This document shows positions 1-6,056 of a DNA stretch of 39,366 nucleotides, piece after piece. The notes under the pieces are model-generated. The model saw nothing but the letters and a program-made list of their open reading frames with translations, was not told the DNA's origin and did not search any database. The DNA is from an uncultured Bacteroides sp. (GTDB taxonomy: Bacteria; Bacteroidota; Bacteroidia; Bacteroidales; Bacteroidaceae), in contig CASENS010000098.1 in the NCBI GenBank assembly GCA_949289345.1, positions 1 to 39,366 of the forward strand. Direction: 5' to 3'. Position numbers and translations under genes: made by a program. Every line of letters begins with the position of its first letter. The first letter of the stretch is position 1.

Positions 1-231
1 CCAATCATCTGTCAGTGCTTTGTTAAAGAAGATACTGAAAAAGAAAAATATCATCATAGAAACCATGCCCAATAAGAGGCAAGCACTGAGACGTGCAGCT
101 TCATTATGTTTTCGATAAACCACATATAACCGATAATACAGGTAATCAAAAAAATAATACCTGTATTTCCCCCCTTCTCGCATCAAATTGTTTCGTGCGA
201 AATGACTTATTGTTTCTTTTCTGTATCTCAT
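1..231 (-). CDS. Partial cassette-borne membrane protein (3' end beyond left edge)
   Basis: An open frame of 77 codons runs from an ATG at 231 off the left edge of the window, so only the N-terminal part is visible. It lies just inside a new cassette that begins with TTAGCGA at the left end of the attC-like site at 246-298. The visible protein has a basic, tyrosine-rich start with the stretch FDYLYYRLY, then a hydrophobic segment around residues 52-70 that should span the membrane. The same FDYLYYR-type start followed by a membrane segment occurs in the cassette protein at 1443-1832, so the two look like paralogues. A second in-frame ATG at 183 could be the true start. No function can be assigned. 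Confidence 0.55.
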   Translation of the reverse strand, partial: MRYRKETISHFARNNLMREGGKYRYYFFDYLYYRLYVVYRKHNEAARLSACLLLGMVSMMIFFFFSIFFNKALTDDW

Positions 232-245
232 CTTTGCTGAAATTT

Positions 246-298
246 TCGCTAATGGTTAGAAAGGAGCATCGTCAGATGCTATCTTTCGTTGTTAGATA
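246..298 (-). other. attC-like recombination site S4 (hairpin)
   Basis: Read on the minus strand, the site opens with TATCTAAC (R''-like, fits RYYYAAC) and closes with ATTAGCGA (R'-like). Between them is a strong imperfect hairpin: GAAAG-(AT)-AGCATC, loop TGAC, GATGCT-(C)-CTTTC. An extra AT on the 5' arm faces a single C on the 3' arm, like the extrahelical bases of integron attC sites. TATCTAAC is complementary to the start (TTAGATA) of the cassette it terminates. The stop codon of the upstream gene (272-274) lies inside the site. Confidence 0.7.
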
Positions 299-865
299 TT
301 TATTGTCCTTTCCCACTTGGGAGCATGGAACAAAAGTTGCCTTTATAATCTGATTATTACAGTTAAATGGCACATAATCCACCTTGCTATCAATACTTAA
401 CGTATCACTTAGCTGCTTCAAATGGGAATGCTCATTTCGCAACAAGACTTCCGCTTTTGAAAAGTCCACAGAACTGTATATCGGATAGAAACCGGAAAAG
501 CAAGTAGGCGTTATGTAAACAATTTGGCTTTCATAATCAAAGAATAAAAAACGATTCCCATCCGCTACATTATCATACACGGCAAAGCAAGCAAACTTTC
601 CCACTCCATTGATTGTATAGCTTTGCATGAAGTCAATACTGCTATCATCTACCGCTTCTAACTCAAAAACAACACGCTTTTTACCTTGTTGATTAAAACA
701 CAGCCTATATAGAATTTCAAATTCTGTTTCTTCTGTTTCCATATAAAGAGTATCTTGTTCAGTCAAAGAACTATACTTGGCTGGATTTTGTTCCACATAG
801 CCGTTTTTCGCTATAACACAGCAAAATGGGAAAAGGAGCAAACTATATAATACAAATATTCTCAT
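272..865 (-). CDS. Cassette-borne exported hypothetical protein
   Basis: A 197-residue protein with a likely signal peptide (hydrophobic residues 4-18, ending near CCVIAK), so it is probably exported or periplasmic. I recognise no known family. The body is rich in aromatic and acidic residues and contains scattered cysteines at about 52, 92, 129, 168 and 181. The ATG at 865 lies about 14 bases after the unit's left-end sequence TTAGATA, leaving almost no leader, which is usual for integron cassettes. The frame runs through the R''-like box of site S4 and stops inside the hairpin. AT-rich base use differs from the neighbouring core genes. The call as a real gene rests on its length, its signal peptide and its exact fit between two recombination-like sites. 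Confidence 0.65.
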   Translation of the reverse strand: MRIFVLYSLLLFPFCCVIAKNGYVEQNPAKYSSLTEQDTLYMETEETEFEILYRLCFNQQGKKRVVFELEAVDDSSIDFMQSYTINGVGKFACFAVYDNVADGNRFLFFDYESQIVYITPTCFSGFYPIYSSVDFSKAEVLLRNEHSHLKQLSDTLSIDSKVDYVPFNCNNQIIKATFVPCSQVGKDNKYLTTKDSI

Positions 866-872
866 GTCTTTA

Positions 873-928
873 TATCTAATGGGTTGGTGAGGAACAGCGT
901 TTAGCTGTCGGATTGTCCTTGTTAGATA
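873..928 (-). other. attC-like recombination site S3
   Basis: Minus-strand reading: TATCTAAC, then an imperfect hairpin (AGGA, seven unpaired bases, ACAGC, loop, GCTGT, TCCT), then ATTAGATA. The R''-like box complements the TTAGATA that starts the cassette ending here (at about 1392). The stem is weaker than in S2 and S4. The site fills nearly the whole gap between the two flanking genes. Confidence 0.65.
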
Positions 929-931
929 TAT

Positions 932-1375
932 TTAAGGAATCTTGGGAGATAAACAGTGTTTTTGTAGCCATTCCTCCTCCAGCTCTTTAGCAATTCCATA
1001 CTTTGAATACTCATCTTCATAGCCTTCATGCCACATATAATAGTGAGAACCTTCGTTTGCAAGGAATATTTCTTCTGCTCGTGCAATAGTGCTACAATAA
1101 GAAATATAAAGAGGAGAAATAGAAGCAAACATACTTATATCCTCAAAAGGAGAATAAAGAACTACTTCTGAATCAGTTATGACAAATAAAGTTATATCTC
1201 TATTCTGGTCCTTACTGCAAATACATACTTCACCTTGGCTAACCTGTGGTAAGTCACATTTCTCTTTAAGATATAAATAGAAAGACTGGATATTTGAAAT
1301 ATACTCTGGTATTTCAATATCCATCTTCTTAATAACGTCCTTTATACTCACTATTATATTAACTGTATATCTCAT
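932..1375 (-). CDS. Cassette-borne hypothetical protein
   Basis: A 147-residue, probably cytoplasmic protein with no signal peptide or membrane segment and an acidic C-terminal third (WHEGYEDEY around residues 114-122, then KELEEEW). I do not recognise a family. The ATG at 1375 lies 18 bases after the cassette start TTAGATA, and the stop at 932-934 lies four bases before the R''-like box TATCTAAC of site S3, so the gene fills its cassette from end to end. Shorter overlapping frames in this interval are shadows. Small, acidic, unassigned proteins of this kind are common integron cargo, sometimes as antitoxins or immunity proteins, but nothing here shows that role. Confidence 0.65.
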   Translation of the reverse strand: MRYTVNIIVSIKDVIKKMDIEIPEYISNIQSFYLYLKEKCDLPQVSQGEVCICSKDQNRDITLFVITDSEVVLYSPFEDISMFASISPLYISYCSTIARAEEIFLANEGSHYYMWHEGYEDEYSKYGIAKELEEEWLQKHCLSPKIP

Positions 1376-1385
1376 GAATCAATTA

Positions 1386-1438
1386 TATCTAACGGTTCAG
1401 CAGGGAACGGCTTGTCCGTTATCCTGCTTCGTTAATGG
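1386..1438 (-). other. attC-like recombination site S2 (best hairpin)
   Basis: Minus-strand reading: CCATTAAC, hairpin AGCAGG-(AT)-AACGG, loop ACAAG, CCGTT-(C)-CCTGCT, then GTTAGATA. The stem is 11 base pairs with the same AT-against-C asymmetry as S4. The closing box is a full match to the integron R' consensus GTTRRRY (GTTAGAT). The opening box is the exact complement of the TTAATGGTAA that begins the cassette ending here. Confidence 0.75.
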
Positions 1439-1442
1439 TAAA

Positions 1443-1832
1443 TTATATTTTTCCCTGTCTGTGCAATGCCTCTATGAAAAAGCAAGTAAAGGTTGCCACT
1501 ATATATGCAGTAAGTGCCCACGCTCCAACTTTACGTTGCACAGAGTTTTCATCCTCATACTTGGTTATAATTCTTCTGTACCTTTTCTTGAAGAAAAATC
1601 TGCCACACAGCAATGCTATTAAACTGCCTTCAATGATATAGTATTGAGTATCGGACGGATAATCAATGATTCCGTATTGGGTTAATATACCCCATGCGAT
1701 TAATACATTTGTACTTAACATGACCGAAAGCAAAAGCATTGCCAAAAATGTGGCTCCTTCCGATACAGAAGAATGAAGCCATAATCTATAAAACCTATAA
1801 TATAAATAGTCTATCATATATCTTATTACCAT
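1443..1832 (-). CDS. Cassette-borne small membrane protein
   Basis: A 129-residue protein with three or four hydrophobic segments (about residues 27-50, 63-80, and 105-122), so very likely an inner-membrane protein. Its N-terminal region (IDYLYYRFY followed by a hydrophobic stretch) resembles that of the partial cassette protein at 1-231, suggesting two copies of one family in the same array. The ATG at 1832 overlaps the cassette's left end (TTAATGG); the ATG at 1817 (MIDYLYYRF) is an equally plausible start and agrees better with the paralogue. The stop at 1443-1445 falls five bases before the R''-like box of S2. No function is evident. Confidence 0.6.
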   Translation of the reverse strand: MVIRYMIDYLYYRFYRLWLHSSVSEGATFLAMLLLSVMLSTNVLIAWGILTQYGIIDYPSDTQYYIIEGSLIALLCGRFFFKKRYRRIITKYEDENSVQRKVGAWALTAYIVATFTCFFIEALHRQGKI

Positions 1833-1884
1833 TAATGATTGGCGGATAATCGACCTTTCGGGAGATTCATCCGCTTGTTATGTG
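1829..1884 (-). other. attC-like recombination site S1
   Basis: Minus-strand reading: CACATAAC, stem GCGGAT-(G)-AATC, loop, GATT-ATCCGC, then ATTAATGG. One unpaired G interrupts the 5' arm. The opening box, with one more base, GCACATAAC, is the exact complement of the unit's start at about 2463-2471. This fills the gap between the stop at 1888 and the next gene's start. Confidence 0.7.
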
Positions 1885-1887
1885 CTT

Positions 1888-2448
1888 TTACTTCCAAAAA
1901 TTATCCTGCAAGTGCTTTTCTAAATACCTGCTTACAACTCCCCATCCTTCATTATCCGGGCAGTCATAATACCATAGTTCGGCTGCGATATCATCAAGTT
2001 TTTGGATTGTATCAAAGTATTGTTCACTCATCTTTTCTTGTTCCGATTCGCTATATTTATTTTGAGCTTCTAAGTCCGTTTGCAGCCCTTTCATAAAGTT
2101 TACAACCTTACAAAATTCCTTGCTGCTGAGAACCGATATATCCACAGGAAAGATATTACCAATATTTTGAGTGGCTTCACCCACTTTGTTTAATCCGATT
2201 TCATACATTGCACAAGATATGTAAGGCAACAGGTCTGCATGATTTTCTATAATAGACATCCAACCATCGCATTTGCAGTTCCCTATCACATTTGCTACAA
2301 TATGAAAGGTAAATACTTCATCGGATACTTGTTGCCTAATTTCATCAATGTTACCAATCCTCCAGATTCTATCAGAGAGCGTGACAATAGCCTTCTCTGT
2401 ATTTATATCCATTCCTTGCAGGATATCGCTTATTTTCTCCATTTTCAT
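1888..2448 (-). CDS. Cassette-borne hypothetical protein, DMP19/DUF4375-like
   Basis: A soluble helical protein of about 186 residues without a signal peptide. The stretch around CDGWMSIIENHADLLPYI followed by an EIGL segment recalls the DMP19/DUF4375 family (DNA-mimic-like proteins), but this is a resemblance by eye only. The open frame extends to a GTG at 2466; I prefer the ATG at 2448, preceded by an A-rich stretch, with another ATG two codons later. The stop lies three bases before the end of the unit (GCACATAAC). This is the cassette nearest the right edge of the array. Confidence 0.6.
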   Translation of the reverse strand: MKMEKISDILQGMDINTEKAIVTLSDRIWRIGNIDEIRQQVSDEVFTFHIVANVIGNCKCDGWMSIIENHADLLPYISCAMYEIGLNKVGEATQNIGNIFPVDISVLSSKEFCKVVNFMKGLQTDLEAQNKYSESEQEKMSEQYFDTIQKLDDIAAELWYYDCPDNEGWGVVSRYLEKHLQDNFWK

Positions 2449-2463
2449 ATTTTCTTTTTGTTG

Positions 2464-2471
2464 CACATAAC
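2464..2471 (-). other. Array edge: attI-like or terminal attC half-site S0
   Basis: On the minus strand GTTATGTG marks where the first visible cassette begins; it complements CACATAAC at that cassette's far end (1877-1884). Upstream of it (2472-2560) are further inverted repeats (CTTTCTG-A-CAGAAAG at 2502-2516, and GCTAA/TTAGC), but no clear R''-like partner. It could be an attI-like primary site or a secondary insertion point. The 138 bases from here to the next gene carry no gene. Confidence 0.45.
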
Positions 2472-2609
2472 GTTAAGCTAACAGCCAATTTAGCCATTAG
2501 TCTTTCTGACAGAAAGCAATTTTTAAACGACAGGCTTTAAGCATGCAGGATTTATCAAGAATGAATGGAGAACATTCGGATGCGTCAACAAGCAACAAAG
2601 CGCTACTAT

Positions 2610-3386
2610 TCATTCTGCATCTGTTTTCCGTTCTTCTTTACGGCTGATTTCGCGACCGTCCACGTATTCAATGGTAACAATGATGCCATCGCCATGAGCT
2701 TCACGCCAAACACCAACCTTTTTGCCGTCTTTATATTCCCCATATTTTACAGCACGCAACTCTCCGTTGAGAGTATGCGAGAAGCTATAATCGCCGTGCA
2801 GCACGCCATCCTTGTAACTGCAATCCCTATAACACCAGCCATCGGGGGTGATGTTGCTGATTTCCCATTCACGGCCTTCTTTTTGGTCATCCACATAGTG
2901 AGCTTCGTATATCTGCTTTCCTGTTTCCGGGTCATAACGACGCACCGTACCGTTCAGCTTGCTCTGTTTGTATTCCTTTTCCGTGTCCGGCTTTCCGTTG
3001 GCAAAGTAAGTGCGCACCGTACCCTCTATCTGGCCATGTTGCATGGGGGCTTCCCGCAGCGGAGTCTTGCCGTCCTGTTGGTATTCCACAAACAGCCCGT
3101 GACGTTTACCATCCACGTATACACCTTTCTCACGCAACGTGCCGTAACGGTAACGCTTGTATTCGCCATCTTTCACTCCACGAGAGAAATGTATCACCTC
3201 CTCATCCAGTCCGCTCAGGATGCGATATTCACCTTTCAGTGGATGCTTTTTACCTTTCAGGTAATACACGGTTCCACGTTTATCGTCTGTAATGGTCTGT
3301 AAATCGCGCGCTTCCACAATCTGTTGTGCGAAGGCGTTTCCACTTAATAGTAGGAGCAGGATTGCAAACAAAATGTTTTTCTTCAT
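2610..3386 (-). CDS. Exported MORN-repeat protein (YwqK-like)
   Basis: A 258-residue protein with a clear signal peptide (residues 1-21, cleaving near NAFAQ). The mature part is a run of MORN_2/YwqK-type repeats of about 23 residues, each with a G-x-x-x-x-Y core: for example DGEYKRYRYG, HGLFVEYQQDG, EGTVRTYFANG, NGTVRRYDPETG and HGDYSF. Such beta-hairpin repeats are often annotated as toxin-antitoxin antitoxin YwqK in Bacteroidetes, but for exported versions that role is doubtful; binding to cell-envelope components or other proteins is more likely. It stands alone, with its own promoter upstream, and is outside the cassette array. Confidence 0.8.
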   Translation of the reverse strand: MKKNILFAILLLLLSGNAFAQQIVEARDLQTITDDKRGTVYYLKGKKHPLKGEYRILSGLDEEVIHFSRGVKDGEYKRYRYGTLREKGVYVDGKRHGLFVEYQQDGKTPLREAPMQHGQIEGTVRTYFANGKPDTEKEYKQSKLNGTVRRYDPETGKQIYEAHYVDDQKEGREWEISNITPDGWCYRDCSYKDGVLHGDYSFSHTLNGELRAVKYGEYKDGKKVGVWREAHGDGIIVTIEYVDGREISRKEERKTDAE

Positions 3387-3414
3387 GGTCTATTTTTATG
3401 TTATTTTCATGCCC

Positions 3415-3444
3415 CAAAGGTACGAAAAGAATCGGAGAAACAAA
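3415..3444 (-). promoter_or_regulatory. Bacteroides-type promoter for the MORN-repeat gene
   Basis: On the minus strand a -7 box TACCTTTG (3415-3422) lies 18 bases downstream of a -33 TTTG (3441-3444), close to the TTTG/TAnnTTTG consensus. It is 29 bases upstream of the start codon at 3386. Confidence 0.6.
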
Positions 3445-3508
3445 CCGAGTGGTTTGGAAAAGTAGCAAAAGATTTTTCGGGAAGGAGAGAAAGGATGCCG
3501 GAGGGCAT

Positions 3509-3535
3509 AAAAAAAGCCTGAACGGGTCAGGCTTT
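3509..3535 (-). terminator. Terminator overlapping the end of the TetR gene
   Basis: On the minus strand AAAGCCTGA and TCAGGCTTT form a 9-bp stem with a five-base loop followed by seven T. The gene's stop codon (3527-3529) is inside the stem, so termination is built into the coding end. Confidence 0.8.
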
Positions 3536-4138
3536 AATCAGTGAATAGATGAAACGAAGCTTGCGGGAAAGTTCTCCCGCGTCCAACCCGGAGAGGAAAG
3601 CCTGTTCAAAAGACAAGCCGTAGAATACCTCGCGGAACATGCTGACGGTTTCCTCCGTATCCAACTCCGGTCGGATTTCGCCCGCCGACTTCGCCCGCTC
3701 GATGAGGTCGCGCCATAGCTTCCGGTCTTTCTCGAACAGGGCAGCAAACTTCGCCTCGGCATCGGGGTAATATTGACGCACCTGCATCAACAGGTGGAAG
3801 TAATAGAAGTTGTAGCTGCATCCCTGCGGATTATTCCCGTCGTCCAGCAATCCCACAATGCGGTGCATGGTCTTTTTCACGCTCTCCACGTGGTGGTCAA
3901 TGAACTCCAGCAACGTATTTCCTTGGAAACTGAACTTGTTGGCTGGGTCTTGCGTGGCGAAGATGTACTTGTCCACCACCGCCACGAACAGGTCCTTCTT
4001 AAAGGGATAATAGTAAATCAGCCCCGGCTTGGACAGCCCGCAGGCTTGGGCAATAGTCACCAGACTTGCCTTCTCGTAGTTCATCTTGGCGAACACCCGC
4101 AAGGCGTTCTCCAGCACTTCTTCCCGGTTTGTTATCAT
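3527..4138 (-). CDS. TetR/AcrR-family transcriptional regulator
   Basis: 203 residues, the usual size for TetR repressors. Residues 1-50 form the DNA-binding helix-turn-helix: EEVLENALRVFAKMNYEKA, then TIAQACGLSKPGLIYYYPFKKDLF, which carries the typical G-L-S-K-x-x-x-Y-Y-x-F-x-x-K pattern. The rest is a helical ligand-binding and dimerisation domain that cannot be matched to a ligand by sequence. It is a single-gene unit with its own terminator. No divergent target operon is obvious; TetR proteins often repress themselves or a neighbour, and here the nearest candidate is the M48-like gene upstream. A TACCTTTG -7-like box lies at 4168-4175. Confidence 0.9.
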   Translation of the reverse strand: MITNREEVLENALRVFAKMNYEKASLVTIAQACGLSKPGLIYYYPFKKDLFVAVVDKYIFATQDPANKFSFQGNTLLEFIDHHVESVKKTMHRIVGLLDDGNNPQGCSYNFYYFHLLMQVRQYYPDAEAKFAALFEKDRKLWRDLIERAKSAGEIRPELDTEETVSMFREVFYGLSFEQAFLSGLDAGELSRKLRFIYSLIKA

Positions 4139-4262
4139 AAGCGTAAGGGGTTTATGTTTTTAGCCTACAAAGGTAGAAACTTCTTTCATCAACCCCGGCA
4201 TATTTACTCGAAAAAGTATCATTGATGACTGTTTCCTCCTTGTAGCACAATCCGAAATATAC

Positions 4263-5792
4263 TTACCGGCTGATTTTTTCTAAAGTAAGCAGACTCCAAT
4301 CCATTTCTTTTTCAATCCACACACGTTCTTCTTCCGATGCGGGTTGTTGTTGGCGGTATCTGGCAAGCACATCCATATAGTTGTTTAGGGCTGTGCTTGC
4401 CTGGGTAATCCGGTTCATTCGGATAAGTAATAAAGCGCGTTGTTTGTCGATGTTTAGGTTGGGACGGTTGGCACTGAGTTCTTCAGCTTTGTCCAGCCAT
4501 GCCAAACATTTCTTATTGTTTTCCTCTTCATTATAGATAGCCATCTCTGCTTTTACCCGGATAAGGTAAGTTTCGCTGTCCGCTCTGTTGTTTGCCATGT
4601 TTTTCTCTGTCAGCCGGATAGCTTCTTGGTACATGCCTCCCAAACAGTTCAGCGCGGCATTGAAGTTTACAATGTCATACGTCTGTTTGGCATACCGTAT
4701 GGTGCCGGGGAGTGGGGAAGGCTTTTCTTTACCGCTTAACGATTCGATACGTTTGTTTAAGTTCTTCAGACTGTTATAGCGAAGTATGTCTTCCTCCTGC
4801 CCGCGGCGGACATAGTAATCGCCGATTTTTTGCAAGGCAGACACTAAGGCTTCCGGACGGTAGTGTTTGTAAGCCAGAAGTTCTAAAGCCAGCCGGTCGG
4901 CTTCGGTGTCCTGTTTGTCGGTGTAGTTCAAACCGAAACGGTTGATAACCGGTGCGCACACCAAGGAGATGATGGTTCCCATATCGGCCATAAGACTGGA
5001 ATACAGGTATCGGTCATTTCCGGTAGCATAGTAATCGTAAGTAAAAGTCTGGGATACCGAGTTGAACACATCGGCCCAGAAAGCGACCCGTTTGGCGCGT
5101 ATCTCTGTCCGGCGAATATTTTTCATCTGATGGTCGAAAAGAAAATGGGCGGCTTCGCTGGCCAGGACGGCGGCAAGTTCATCCTCGGAGTCGAGCGCAC
5201 ACAGCAGACCCGTGCTGAGAATAAAGTCTCCGTTTGGTAAGGTGAATGCCAATGGCTCGGGCGATTGGATAAGACGCACCTGTAAACTCCCGTTTTGTCG
5301 GGTTCGTATCTGATTGCTGACAAGCTTGGCCAGCATTCCTTGAACGAACATTGTCGCATAGTCATCCTCGTAGCGTATGTCCCGCAAACTTTCCGTGTAG
5401 TCATAGCATTCCGCGTCTACCTCGCGTAGCAACTGGTTGCTGTAGTCTTCGGTGTCCCAATATTCGAACAGATGATTTTTCAGAAAAGCCTGTTGCCAGA
5501 ACTCTGTGTCGGTGTCGGGTTGCGCCAGCTCAATGAGGTGTATCTGGTCGGCCGGCATCAGATGCTGTTGGCCGTCTATGCCCAAAATGTAATACAATCC
5601 TTGAGGATAAGTCCCCATGTTGGTTACCTCCACTAATTGCCGAATGACGACAACTGTACCCGAAGGCCATTTCTCGAATGTTTGGTTGAGACTTCCTTTA
5701 ACGGAAATCTGTCCGCTCAGAGTTCGATACTTGGCAAACGCTCCAGTTGTGACCAGCAAAAGGGCGAGGCAGAGATAAAGAATCCGTTTCAT
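4263..5792 (-). CDS. M48-family metalloprotease-like protein with altered active site
   Basis: 509 residues with a signal peptide (1-20, ending GAFAK). Residues about 170-310 match the M48 peptidase core: a strand with LPNGDFILSTGLL, then the zinc helix DELAAVLASEAAH, then the third-ligand helix TEADRLALELL. In M48 enzymes the helix reads HExxH; here residues 212-216 are SEAAH, so the first zinc histidine is a serine, while E213, H216 and E297 remain. The C-terminal third is helical with TPR-like features (GGMYQEAIRLTEKNMANNR). The N-terminal 20-170 is an unassigned domain. It may be a non-catalytic chaperone-like relative of BepA-type proteins, or may bind metal unusually. It is a single gene divergent from the htrA-like protease, so both may serve envelope quality control. 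Confidence 0.75.
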   Translation of the reverse strand: MKRILYLCLALLLVTTGAFAKYRTLSGQISVKGSLNQTFEKWPSGTVVVIRQLVEVTNMGTYPQGLYYILGIDGQQHLMPADQIHLIELAQPDTDTEFWQQAFLKNHLFEYWDTEDYSNQLLREVDAECYDYTESLRDIRYEDDYATMFVQGMLAKLVSNQIRTRQNGSLQVRLIQSPEPLAFTLPNGDFILSTGLLCALDSEDELAAVLASEAAHFLFDHQMKNIRRTEIRAKRVAFWADVFNSVSQTFTYDYYATGNDRYLYSSLMADMGTIISLVCAPVINRFGLNYTDKQDTEADRLALELLAYKHYRPEALVSALQKIGDYYVRRGQEEDILRYNSLKNLNKRIESLSGKEKPSPLPGTIRYAKQTYDIVNFNAALNCLGGMYQEAIRLTEKNMANNRADSETYLIRVKAEMAIYNEEENNKKCLAWLDKAEELSANRPNLNIDKQRALLLIRMNRITQASTALNNYMDVLARYRQQQPASEEERVWIEKEMDWSLLTLEKISR

Positions 5793-6056
5793 GACAATTC
5801 TGTTTTAGTTAGACATTGGCGAAGATAGCAAAAAAACTGAAACGTCGCGCTCCCCGAAGTGTTAACATGACAGGAAACGTGCATAAATGCTAATTTGTCA
5901 GTCGTTGCCGTTAAGTGCTGTTAAGCTCGAATTTGGCTCTGTTAAAAGTGGACAAAAATAAGTGACAAGTGGAATAAGTGAATGTTTTTTGTCGTTATTT
6001 TAACGTCGTAAAGTTAAAACAAACCCGAATATTAACATTTAAAACAAATAAAAAGT

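Noticed and set aside
93-353. Plus-strand 86-codon frame at the left edge
   Set aside because: It crosses the attC-like site and opposes two minus-strand cassette genes; no domain or start signal.
2565-3302. 245-codon plus-strand frame opposite the MORN-repeat gene
   Set aside because: Composition is the complement of the MORN repeats, and the minus-strand protein has a signal peptide and clear repeats.
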